Source of the DNA: CAZOOR01 sp964581505
Lineage (GTDB): Bacteria; Bacteroidota; Ignavibacteria; Kapaibacteriales; UBA2268
Assembly (NCBI GenBank): GCA_964581505.1
Contig: CAZOOR010000026.1
Span: 1 to 33,361, forward strand
Reading direction: 5' to 3'
Length of the DNA: 33,361 nt
In this document: positions 1 through 8,299 of the stretch, piece by piece
Numbering within the stretch: position 1 is the stretch's first letter
How the letters are laid out: each line of letters opens with the position of its first letter
Position numbers and translations under genes: made by a program
Notes under the pieces: generated by a model
Told to the model about the DNA's origin: nothing
The model's database searches: none
What the model saw: the letters and a program-made list of their open reading frames with translations, nothing else

Positions 1-18
1 GCCCTGTAGGAATACACA

Positions 19-2421
19 CTAACGATAAATAACCAAAGACTTAGTTATTGTCTCGCCACCTAAACGAACGCTGAGAAAATATACACCTGGAGGGATTGCC
101 GCAGTATTCCATATAACACTTATTGAGTGATTATTCCTTCTTTGAATATTAAACTGTTCTTTACTTGAAATATGGTTACCCAGCACATCATAAACATTAA
201 TATCAGCTTGCTCAATTTTATAGTTCAAATCAAAGGAAACGTTTAAACTTACTAAATTTGATGCGGGATTTGGGACAGGTTCACCGATATACATTGTTCC
301 TTTCGTTTCAATATTTTCATCTATTCCTGATATTTTTTTCAATTTTGCAAACCACATAACAGGTCTTTTGAACAAAGAATCATAGGCACGAATATAAAAC
401 AAACTGTCTGTACTTGCAATAATACTCAATTGTGTATATCTAGTTGGTGAAACAAGATGCCAATTGGACGGTTGATTGACAATATCGTCATTCATATATA
501 GTTTAGATTCAATCCATCTTGGTTTATTATGAAATCTAATTGCTCTAAAATAGTATTTATTAGCTATTTTCTGAATACCATAGCTACCGGGTATATAGTT
601 TTCCGGATACTTTACTATTTTATGTAATTTTTTTTCTACAATATCAATCATATAAACCGTTGCATTTCCATTATTATCTAAATAATGAAAAAAGATTTCT
701 TTATCAGTTTTAGAAGTGTATAATAACTGTATATTGTTATAAATAATTTTTCTTTTGAAAAAATCAAACTCTCTCAGTGTAGTCCAAGATTTTCCTGTAT
801 CTAATGATTGAATTAGTGCTAATTTTAAATTATATTTCCACTGTCTATTACTAATATTTTCGGGATTACTATATTTCAAAATCAAAGCATAGAGATTGTT
901 GTCAAAGAATGTTCCAATGCACACAAAATGTGCCGAATCAAGAAAATAACGACGTTTTCTTTCCATTTTTTTATCAAATTCATAAATAAATGAAAATGGC
1001 CAGGGGGTAGCATTAAAATCCAAATAACCATTAAAACTAAAAAGCAATTTATTCTTGTTTTTGAATAAACTATATTTTTTAAATTGAATAGATGGGCAAC
1101 CATAACCTATACCATTATTAGAGTTTTTTAGAATTACAGTTTCACCACCATCATTAGTATATACGAAATTCGTATCATTTTCTACCTCTGTATGATAATA
1201 AGCAAGCCCAAATTTATTATTCATAAATAATTCCGTACCCCAATTTTTTGTATCAGAAAAGCGTATTTCTTTTGTAAAAATATTATAATAATTCTTCTGA
1301 GGCAACCAAGTTGTTCCTTCGTCAGTTGTATGAACAAATTTTGCATATTGACCTACAAAATAGGCATGTTTATCATCTATTCTATAAATCCGGCTTGCCC
1401 AACGCAAGTCCAAATGTGATTTTAATACCCAAGTTTTCCCACTGTCGAATGACATATATATTAATTTATCTTTACCAACAGCTATTATTATTTTATTGGT
1501 TAAAAATTTAATTTTCGCGAAAATAGTATTGGAAATATATCTATCATTAATGCCATCGTTAATTTTTTGAGAGTTATTATTTGGTAAGACTTTAATAAAT
1601 GATATTGAATCTCTGTTATAGGAAGACAAATATATTCTGCTCAAATTGAATATTTCATTATTCTTTGTCGCCCAGACTCCTCTGCTCAATCCTTTAAAAA
1701 TTAATTGAACTTTATTGTTTTCAAAGGAATACAGATTAGTATGTAGAGAAAAATATAGGGTGTGTCCTATTTTAAACAAATTTGAAGGAACTCTATTATT
1801 ATTCTTATTTATTTTTCCATATTTTGTTAAATCAATTTTTCTTGTCTTATCATTCTTTAAGTCTATTTCAGTTAGTTCTGTTGTGTCTGATACATAATAA
1901 ATCTTATCATTAACTATCTCGAAATTATATTGGTCACCAATATTATTGCTTGGATTACCGTTAATTTTTCCAATTACTATATCATATTCTTTTATTTTTT
2001 CCATAGCAAGATTAGATACAACAATCTTTTTCTCTCCGAGACAATAAAGCAAATTATTGTAGGGTAATATTCGGTGAAAAGAATAGTTGCCAATATCGTG
2101 CATTTCCCATGTTTTTCCTTTATCATAAGATTTTATTATATAATTCTTATCCAAAACGCCATAATCGTATCCATAGTTTAGTAAATCCATTACTGAATAC
2201 TTGTCGTCAATTTGAATTTGTTCCCAGTTAATACCCATATCGGTAGAGCGGAGTATCACACCACCGTTACCACCTACGAAGACACATCTATCATTGGAAG
2301 TAATCGAAAATAAATCGGAACGAACACGTTTCAATTCCAGTTGTTTGAATATATCGCTCTTAGCCGTCAAAACCAGTGACAAAATAGATAATAGAAAGAA
2401 TGATAAGACAAGTTTTTTCAT
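19..2421 (-). CDS. T9SS-exported protein with Ycf48/Asp-box-like repeats
   Basis: 800-aa exported protein. The N-terminus (MKKLVLSFFLLSILSLVLTAKS) is a typical Sec signal peptide. The body carries several Asp-box-like motifs of the form S-x-D-x-G-x-T/S-W (DMGINW, DKGKTW, DSGKTW, DEGTTW, DTGKSW), as in sialidase/Ycf48-type beta-propellers. The last ~85 residues form a T9SS type A sorting domain: GEPVPNPASN, then an IDINVYDVLGN-like strand, then GVYFLSVRLGG and a basic end. The product is therefore expected to be secreted or attached to the cell surface through T9SS. ATG is preceded by a good Shine-Dalgarno (AAGGAGAA). It lies 27 bp downstream of the cysteine-rich secreted protein gene, probably in one operon. 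Ligand or substrate is unknown. The family-level call is firm; a specific function is not supported. Confidence 0.85.
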   Translation of the reverse strand: MKKLVLSFFLLSILSLVLTAKSDIFKQLELKRVRSDLFSITSNDRCVFVGGNGGVILRSTDMGINWEQIQIDDKYSVMDLLNYGYDYGVLDKNYIIKSYDKGKTWEMHDIGNYSFHRILPYNNLLYCLGEKKIVVSNLAMEKIKEYDIVIGKINGNPSNNIGDQYNFEIVNDKIYYVSDTTELTEIDLKNDKTRKIDLTKYGKINKNNNRVPSNLFKIGHTLYFSLHTNLYSFENNKVQLIFKGLSRGVWATKNNEIFNLSRIYLSSYNRDSISFIKVLPNNNSQKINDGINDRYISNTIFAKIKFLTNKIIIAVGKDKLIYMSFDSGKTWVLKSHLDLRWASRIYRIDDKHAYFVGQYAKFVHTTDEGTTWLPQKNYYNIFTKEIRFSDTKNWGTELFMNNKFGLAYYHTEVENDTNFVYTNDGGETVILKNSNNGIGYGCPSIQFKKYSLFKNKNKLLFSFNGYLDFNATPWPFSFIYEFDKKMERKRRYFLDSAHFVCIGTFFDNNLYALILKYSNPENISNRQWKYNLKLALIQSLDTGKSWTTLREFDFFKRKIIYNNIQLLYTSKTDKEIFFHYLDNNGNATVYMIDIVEKKLHKIVKYPENYIPGSYGIQKIANKYYFRAIRFHNKPRWIESKLYMNDDIVNQPSNWHLVSPTRYTQLSIIASTDSLFYIRAYDSLFKRPVMWFAKLKKISGIDENIETKGTMYIGEPVPNPASNLVSLNVSFDLNYKIEQADINVYDVLGNHISSKEQFNIQRRNNHSISVIWNTAAIPPGVYFLSVRLGGETITKSLVIYR

Positions 2422-2448
2422 TTTGTTTTCTCCTTGGATATTTATTTA

Positions 2449-3111
2449 TTAATTACATTCAGTCGAAAAACAATCTGTTTCCCAATATTCGTCCCAAGTT
2501 TTACCAGGTGGTGGCATTTGTGGCACTGGATGATGACAATAATGATCATCCGATACCGGTGTTTTGGAAATAAGTATTTTTCTAGGTTCAGGGGGCGTTA
2601 CATTATAATCCATACATATTTTCCAAATTGAACGACATTTATAGTTTGAATTTTTACATGGGAATCTCCATAAACCATAAACATCATCAGGATAATAAGG
2701 TTGCCAATTCTTGTAATACCAACAGCCTGCAATATTTATTTCTGCAATATAGTATGGATTATTATTGTCATCACATGGTGGATAAGGTGGTGAACAGAAG
2801 TTTTTTGCATCACTTGCAATTGCATTATGAAGCCATGCTGAAAAATGATTTTCATCTGGTATTAGAGCAAGGCAATGGTAACTATACGTGGTAAATATAA
2901 AGTCGACCTCAATTACAATTTTTTTTAAATTATTGTCCCATTTACAACAATAAACAATCATGACATGACAAGTATATTCAGTTTCTGGTGTACTATAGCT
3001 ATAAACAGTAGCAAGAGTATGCTGTGTATATCCTGGTGGACAGTCAGCTTTTGTTTTTACAAATGAAAGTGAAAGAAAAACAATAACAAGGAATATCAAT
3101 AGCTTTTTCAT
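2449..3111 (-). CDS. Cysteine-rich secreted protein of unknown function
   Basis: 220 aa. The N-terminal signal peptide (MKKLLIFLVIVFLSLSFVKTKA) is followed directly by DCPPGYT. I count 14 cysteines in the mature part, including a CC pair, plus many Tyr/Trp/Pro residues, which suggests a small disulfide-stabilised extracellular domain. The C-terminus (GKTWDEYWETDCFSTECN) has no T9SS sorting domain or anchor. I do not recognise a named family. ATG has a Shine-Dalgarno (TAGGAG). It is upstream of and codirectional with the T9SS Asp-box protein, so the two are probably co-transcribed and may act together at the surface (inference). The leader upstream contains hairpins and a homopolymer tract, described separately. 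Confidence 0.75.
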   Translation of the reverse strand: MKKLLIFLVIVFLSLSFVKTKADCPPGYTQHTLATVYSYSTPETEYTCHVMIVYCCKWDNNLKKIVIEVDFIFTTYSYHCLALIPDENHFSAWLHNAIASDAKNFCSPPYPPCDDNNNPYYIAEINIAGCWYYKNWQPYYPDDVYGLWRFPCKNSNYKCRSIWKICMDYNVTPPEPRKILISKTPVSDDHYCHHPVPQMPPPGKTWDEYWETDCFSTECN

Positions 3112-3211
3112 AGTAAAGCTCCTAATATAATTTTTTAAAAAGTAATAAATTTGCCAATAAGCTACTAATTTTGTATATTTAAAAGTTGAAATTAGCAGAT
3201 GCTATTTTCGG

Positions 3212-3268
3212 GGGACTAACGGGGATAGTTTCTTCTAAGGGATACAGAACCGCTAGTCCCGTTTTTTT
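3212..3268 (+). terminator. Terminator-like hairpin with T-run, no obvious upstream gene
   Basis: GGGACTAACGG (3212-3222) pairs with CCGCTAGTCCC (3250-3260) over 11 positions with one A.C mismatch. The loop is long (27 nt), and GTTTTTTT follows on the plus strand. There is no plus-strand gene upstream, so it could terminate an antisense transcript. Alternatively, read on the minus strand, it is a structured 5' leader about 100 nt upstream of the secreted-protein start. Confidence 0.4.
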
Positions 3269-3317
3269 AATAAATTTGTTCATAACACCTACCTTATAAA
3301 TTTAGAAAATAATTATG

Positions 3318-3338
3318 ATTATTCCTCACAGGAATAAT
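3318..3338. repeat. 8-bp perfect inverted repeat
   Basis: ATTATTCC-TCACA-GGAATAAT, a small hairpin in the same leader region. It could be an operator or a leader structure; no T-run follows immediately. Confidence 0.4.
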
Positions 3339-3398
3339 TGAAATATTTGATTTTTTAAAATAAAGTTTTTTAATAATTACAATATTAACATAATAAAT

Positions 3399-3410
3399 CC
3401 CCCCCCCCCC
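3399..3410. repeat. Homopolymer of 12 C (poly-G on minus strand)
   Basis: An uninterrupted C12 in otherwise very AT-rich DNA, in the gap between the divergent secreted-protein and dprA genes. Such tracts are prone to slippage in replication and also in sequencing, so the exact length is uncertain. Confidence 0.8.
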
Positions 3411-3411
3411 G

Positions 3412-3439
3412 CAAATATAATCACTATTCTGTAACCAAA
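3412..3439 (-). promoter_or_regulatory. Candidate Bacteroidota-type promoter for the secreted-protein genes
   Basis: On the minus strand TTTG (3439-3436) is followed after 16 nt by TATATTTG (3419-3412), matching the TAnnTTTG -7 consensus described for Bacteroidota. The poly-G run starts one base after the box, at the expected transcription start. This implies a ~300-nt leader to the ATG at 3111. TAnnTTTG occurs often by chance in AT-rich DNA. Confidence 0.3.
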
Positions 3440-3558
3440 GTGTTGCATACCTGCTATTATCAAATTATTTGTATTATTTAATATACATTTTGTTGAATTA
3501 TTACTTCTTCCTCTGCTTTGGGAAAGTCGGTGCATATTCTTATTTTTGCTCTATACTT

Positions 3559-4653
3559 ATGATAAAAAATTGGAACATAAAAGATATTCTCGCCCTGTTG
3601 TATTCACGGCGAGTTAATTCACGTGAAGTAAAAAACATTGTGGACTCTTACGATTCGTTCACCGATTTTCTTATTGGCAATAGCCCGATAATAAAAAAAA
3701 TCAAACCTGACACACTATTTGTTAAAGATGCCGACAATATTTATGAAAAGGTTGATAGCCAACTTGAATTATGCGAGAGGAATAATGTTTTCATTACAAG
3801 TGTATGGGACGACAATTACCCGGCTTTGCTAAAAGAGATACATTATCCGCCGCTTGTACTATATGTTCGAGGCAGTTTGCAAGATGCTAACACCGAGGCT
3901 ATATCTATCGTTGGCACTCGAAAAGCCTCAACCTACGGTATGCTTGCAACCGAAAAATTTGTCGAAGCATTTGTTCGCGAAGGCATAATTATTGTCAGTG
4001 GATTAGCAAACGGTATTGATACTAAATCACATTTGGAGACAATAAAAAATAAAGGTATAACCTATGCGGTTATCGCATCAGGTATTGACCGTATCAATCC
4101 GATTATATCAAATAAAAATGCCGAACGTATAATCGAAGTCGGCGGTGCAATAATATCTGAATATCCCTGTGGCACAAAAGCACTTCCGGCATTTTTTCCG
4201 CAACGTAATAGAATAATAAGCGGTATTTCGCGCGCCACATTAGTTATCGAAAGTGCCGAAAAAGGCGGCTCATTAATTACGGCAAAATTCGCATTCGACC
4301 AAGAACGCGAGGTGTTTGCACTTCCCGGCAATATATTTTCCGACAAATCAAAAGGAACGAATAGACTATTTGCGAAGAATCTTGCAATACCTGCCTTATC
4401 ACCGGAATATATACTTTCGGAACTCGGCATAGCCAATGAAAACAATATCTCAATGTTTAAAAAAGAGCAGTTTGAAAAACTCGGCAAACAAGAACGAATG
4501 CTAATAGAATTAATTAATCACGAGCCAAAACAAATTGATGATATTGCTCAACAAGCCGATATGGAAATTTCCACACTCATCGTCAAATTACTCGAAATGG
4601 AATTTCAAGGTCTTATCCGACAATTGCCCGGCAAGTATTATATCAAGATGTAA
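3559..4653 (+). CDS. dprA: DNA-processing protein DprA
   Basis: 364 aa from the ATG at 3559. An upstream TTG at 3469 would add 30 hydrophobic residues that do not belong to the family, so I reject it. DprA loads RecA onto incoming single-stranded DNA during natural transformation. Visible family marks: a Rossmann-like core with IVGTRKAS (around G119), SGLANGID at 147-154, FFPQRNRIISG around 213-222, then EKGGSLITAKFA and FALPGN. The C-terminal ~60 residues (QIDDIAQQADMEISTLIVKL) look like the DprA winged helix. An N-terminal helical segment precedes the core. There is no clear Shine-Dalgarno. It converges on the AddB-like gene with an 11-bp overlap of the 3' ends. No other competence genes are nearby. 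Confidence 0.95.
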   Translation: MIKNWNIKDILALLYSRRVNSREVKNIVDSYDSFTDFLIGNSPIIKKIKPDTLFVKDADNIYEKVDSQLELCERNNVFITSVWDDNYPALLKEIHYPPLVLYVRGSLQDANTEAISIVGTRKASTYGMLATEKFVEAFVREGIIIVSGLANGIDTKSHLETIKNKGITYAVIASGIDRINPIISNKNAERIIEVGGAIISEYPCGTKALPAFFPQRNRIISGISRATLVIESAEKGGSLITAKFAFDQEREVFALPGNIFSDKSKGTNRLFAKNLAIPALSPEYILSELGIANENNISMFKKEQFEKLGKQERMLIELINHEPKQIDDIAQQADMEISTLIVKLLEMEFQGLIRQLPGKYYIKM

Positions 4654-7600
4654 ATCTACAAATTGAATTAAATTTGCAATACGTACAGGCAGTTTTATCC
4701 GGCTTTATATCAAAGATGCCATTAGCAATTTTATCGACAATTGTTCTTGCGGCATTTAGATTGTTATCAAGATATAATCGAAGCTGTTCCTCATTCTTGA
4801 TAGATGGCTTGGATTTATCTTTGCCAATAAACTTACTAACAGCAGAATCCTGTGGCACAAGCAATTGTTTATATTCCTCAATATACTGTTTGTCTTCATT
4901 GAATTTCGTTTTGAAAAAATAATAAACCGCACCGCCGGCTTTCCATTCGGACAAACCGTATTCATCTGCAACAATCTTTTCCATAGCAAGCATATAAAGA
5001 GGCATTTGGAATATTTTCCCATTATCAACAAGTTTATTAGAAGCTATAATTTTTGTTGAGAGCTTATAATCGGCAATAATAAATTCATTTGCATTGTGTA
5101 TTTTTTCAACACGGTCTATTTTCCCTCGTAGTTTCAAACCTCCGAAATCAACAACAGGAACGTTGAAGGCATTTAATGTTTCCATTCCGAAGCCAAACTC
5201 GAACAAAACGGGTGCAGTATCCCAACCGTCAGCTTGACGTTTCAGTTCATTACGCAACCAAATCTCAATAATACCGGACTGGCGTTCATTCCCCAGAATT
5301 ACCTCACGGTCAATATTGAACAAAGGGTAGTCAAATGCAATATCATCTAACAGGCTATTTGTAATAGATTGCAACAATTCCAAATAATCGGTTTTCAATG
5401 ACGGAGCAAGCGAAATCGGAACTAATGCGGGAAGCCGATTATTAATTCCCAAATCAAACCTATTTGTCGAATTCCTTTCCAATTCAGACGAAGAAAGAGT
5501 TTGGAAAAATTCATAAACAATTTTATGTAAAATATTACCGATTTCAAGAGCTGTCATACCCAATTCCAATTCTTCCTTTGTCTCCAATCTCAAAAGATTT
5601 TTCAGGAAATAGAAATAAGGACATTTAGCATAATTCTCTAATTCGGTAACTGAAAATGGTTTTTGGGCTAAGGATTCAAACTTCTGTTTCACCTCCTCCG
5701 GTAAAGAAGATTTGTCAATACGTATAGAAGAAGTATTCTCATTCTCTATGAATTTCAAATATGCCTGAATATTCTTCTTAACTCTAATTGAGATACTATC
5801 GAATGTCTTATTTTCAAGTTTCCCATTACCGGCAATTGCTCCGGCATAGCTAGTCTGAACATCAATATTCGAAGCAACTGAAAACAGCCATCTATGTTCA
5901 TCTATCAAACTACTTACCTGTCGGTCAAAGTAATTATTAATTATAGCGGATTTAACAATAGAATAATCAATAATACATTTATCTTCTTCCAAAGATGTAA
6001 TCTTTAATAGGGCATCAACAAAAGGTGAACGCACTAACTCGCGCTCTTCCGTAAATTTAGGATAAGAAATATATATTTGTTTCTCACCGGTTTCAAGCAT
6101 TTCGGGAGCATTTGTCATAAATTGAAAAAACTGCATTCGCTCGGATAGAATATGCCTTATTTCGCTACTTTCAAGTTTCATACCAAGAAATGTTTCAGGA
6201 CTATAAGGTGTCGGAAATTCTCCGTCAATTGCACCGGCAAGCACCATTACTTTATATGGAATTTGTCTCGTCTGTTCAATTGTAGTAACCGTAACACCAT
6301 ACCCGATTTTTTCTGCAATCTGGTATTTTGAACCATAAATAGCTATTTTTAATCTTTCCATTAATTCGTTGAGAGTAAACTCTCGCTTGGGAAATCTATC
6401 ACTGAGAACATAGACCATTTCATTTAACAAATCGTATAATTTATTCAATGCTTTAGAATTCTTTTCGACCTCTTCAATAATATTGTTCTTTTCAATATCG
6501 GATTTAGTATTATCTCTTTGTTTAGCTATGATTAAATGTTTTTTGATGTTCTCCACAACATTCAAATTCATTACTAAATTTTGGAATATATAATCTCTAA
6601 ATTGAGCAGGTGATAATTTTTTTGAGGGCAGAAGTAATGTGTCTCGAATTTTGGATAAATCCCTAATACATTTTTGCGTATTCTTTACAAATTCTTTTGC
6701 AGTAATTATTTCGTATGGTTCGGTGTCGGGAGTATCCACAAGAAATTTTACCTTCTCATAATAATAATCAAGCGTTCTATTAAGAATGTTAATAATACCA
6801 TCAATACCGCCACGCTTCATTCCGCCGGTAATACGCAAATCAATAGTTAATGAAATAATATTATCAACATCAATACTATCATCAGCAACAACACTAAGAA
6901 ACGGATTTTTTAAAAATTTAATTAAGTCATCGCGCCGGAATCCGTTTATTGTAATATTTAAAGCAGATATAATTCCGGTAATGACAGGTGAGCTTGCCAA
7001 CTCAAAACGTTCCATAACATTTGCCGGTATCTTATGGGTATAAAAAACTTCCCTGAATAGTGGAGAATATTTCTCGGGTTGGCGTAATGCAATACATATC
7101 TCGGAAGGTTGAATGTCTTTTTTCAATATTAAAAATTTAACCAAACGGGCAATTAGAATAACTTCCTCAATACGACTTGGCGATTCGATGATTTTAATTA
7201 GCGGTGAGAAATCGTTCAATTTATTAAAACTATATCCGAATAAATTATGTTTTAAATGATTGAGCAATTTCCCTGAATGTTGAACATTATGGTTCTTTAC
7301 TGCAAATCCCGCATCAATTAATTTTTTAATCGAATCTTCGAGAATTGTATATAGCGGACCTTGAATATCATCGTAATCAATATTAATTAGCAACGGAACC
7401 GTACAGTGCGAAAAAACAGTAATGAAGTCAAGTTCGGGTTTTTTAAATTCTGAAAAACCCTCAAAAATAATTAAATCTACATCACTAACAATTTGCGAAA
7501 AATCGAAATTTCGTGTCGAAAGACTTCCGGTAGTTTTTATTAGCAGTTCTGTATCATCAAGATATTTATCGCCTAAAATATCTTGATATTCCATATATAA

Positions 7601-8113
7601 ATTATAAATATCACTCAATCTTGATACATCAACAGCTAAAACATTTCCTTGCTTGTTACTTGCATTTAGATTGGCGGCAATTTCCTTTTCGGTAATACCG
7701 TCTTCTTTCAAGCCGTTTATTAGCTCTGAAAGACGTTCTAACAGAGCATAAGAAATTTTTTCGTTTTTACCTTTGAAGAATTCGAGATTTGCCCTACTTA
7801 CCGCTTCCTCAAAAAGAGCGAGCCGATATGCTTCCGATACAATATGATAATCTTTAGCATTGAATAATTTTTTAAAACAGTACTTAGCAAAATCCTGCAA
7901 AGTAAAAACATTCAACTTAGGAAGCGGCTTTCCCGTTCGTTCATAATATTCAAATAATATTCTACGTTCCAAATGCTTAACAATTTTGCCGGTGGGTACG
8001 ACAAAAAAATAATTCTGTAAACTATCGCTATTGATACCGGTAGTAACAGCTTCATCAATCGTTGACGGCAAATTATTACCTTCAAAAACATTATTATAGA
8101 GTAACTGCGACAT
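4643..8113 (-). CDS. AddB-like PD-(D/E)XK nuclease with Fe-S cluster motif
   Basis: 1156 aa, cytoplasmic. The C-terminal third has a RecB/AddB-type nuclease: H863 in GNILHKIV, D1000 in LRGKIDR, and D1015-Y-K1017 (IIADYK), the PD-(D/E)XK acidic/lysine set. Four cysteines, C831 (AKCPYFY) and C1143, C1146, C1152 (CTYCKFNSIC), reproduce the split C...CxxCx5C ligand set of the AddB 4Fe-4S cluster. The N-terminal ~700 residues resemble the inactivated UvrD-like helicase of AddB (VVPTGK near the start; TIEQTRQIPYKVMVLAGAIDGEFP). The expected role is end resection in double-strand break repair together with an AddA helicase-nuclease, which is not in this window. Start ATG at 8113. It is divergent from the OmpA gene and convergent with dprA. 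Confidence 0.85.
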   Translation of the reverse strand: MSQLLYNNVFEGNNLPSTIDEAVTTGINSDSLQNYFFVVPTGKIVKHLERRILFEYYERTGKPLPKLNVFTLQDFAKYCFKKLFNAKDYHIVSEAYRLALFEEAVSRANLEFFKGKNEKISYALLERLSELINGLKEDGITEKEIAANLNASNKQGNVLAVDVSRLSDIYNLYMEYQDILGDKYLDDTELLIKTTGSLSTRNFDFSQIVSDVDLIIFEGFSEFKKPELDFITVFSHCTVPLLINIDYDDIQGPLYTILEDSIKKLIDAGFAVKNHNVQHSGKLLNHLKHNLFGYSFNKLNDFSPLIKIIESPSRIEEVILIARLVKFLILKKDIQPSEICIALRQPEKYSPLFREVFYTHKIPANVMERFELASSPVITGIISALNITINGFRRDDLIKFLKNPFLSVVADDSIDVDNIISLTIDLRITGGMKRGGIDGIINILNRTLDYYYEKVKFLVDTPDTEPYEIITAKEFVKNTQKCIRDLSKIRDTLLLPSKKLSPAQFRDYIFQNLVMNLNVVENIKKHLIIAKQRDNTKSDIEKNNIIEEVEKNSKALNKLYDLLNEMVYVLSDRFPKREFTLNELMERLKIAIYGSKYQIAEKIGYGVTVTTIEQTRQIPYKVMVLAGAIDGEFPTPYSPETFLGMKLESSEIRHILSERMQFFQFMTNAPEMLETGEKQIYISYPKFTEERELVRSPFVDALLKITSLEEDKCIIDYSIVKSAIINNYFDRQVSSLIDEHRWLFSVASNIDVQTSYAGAIAGNGKLENKTFDSISIRVKKNIQAYLKFIENENTSSIRIDKSSLPEEVKQKFESLAQKPFSVTELENYAKCPYFYFLKNLLRLETKEELELGMTALEIGNILHKIVYEFFQTLSSSELERNSTNRFDLGINNRLPALVPISLAPSLKTDYLELLQSITNSLLDDIAFDYPLFNIDREVILGNERQSGIIEIWLRNELKRQADGWDTAPVLFEFGFGMETLNAFNVPVVDFGGLKLRGKIDRVEKIHNANEFIIADYKLSTKIIASNKLVDNGKIFQMPLYMLAMEKIVADEYGLSEWKAGGAVYYFFKTKFNEDKQYIEEYKQLLVPQDSAVSKFIGKDKSKPSIKNEEQLRLYLDNNLNAARTIVDKIANGIFDIKPDKTACTYCKFNSICRFTS

Positions 8114-8299
8114 TATTCCCGCTTCATTATTTTCAAATATTACAAAATATACAAAGCCAAGATAATAAACAAAACGACAAGTTCTGCCGTTAAAGAAAAA
8201 TATTCATTATTTTCTTTATAATCTGTTATAATAATGCTTAAAAAATCTTTTACGAACTATTGCGTTTCTTTGTTTTGTATGTTATCAATTAGAAAAAAT

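Larger units (their letters stand above)
3112..3558. other. Intergenic leader region between secreted-protein genes and dprA
   Basis: About 450 bp without a credible ORF, between divergent genes. It holds a long imperfect hairpin with a T7 run (3212-3268), a second 8-bp hairpin (3318-3338), a run of 12 C (3399-3410), and on the minus strand a TATATTTG box (3419 to 3412) immediately 5' of the poly-G run. No tRNA or known riboswitch was recognised. Confidence 0.6.

Noticed and set aside
3469..3558. TTG start 30 codons upstream for dprA
   Set aside because: The extra residues are a hydrophobic run absent from DprA proteins.
4062..4487. 141-aa minus-strand ORF
   Set aside because: Antisense shadow of the conserved DprA core.
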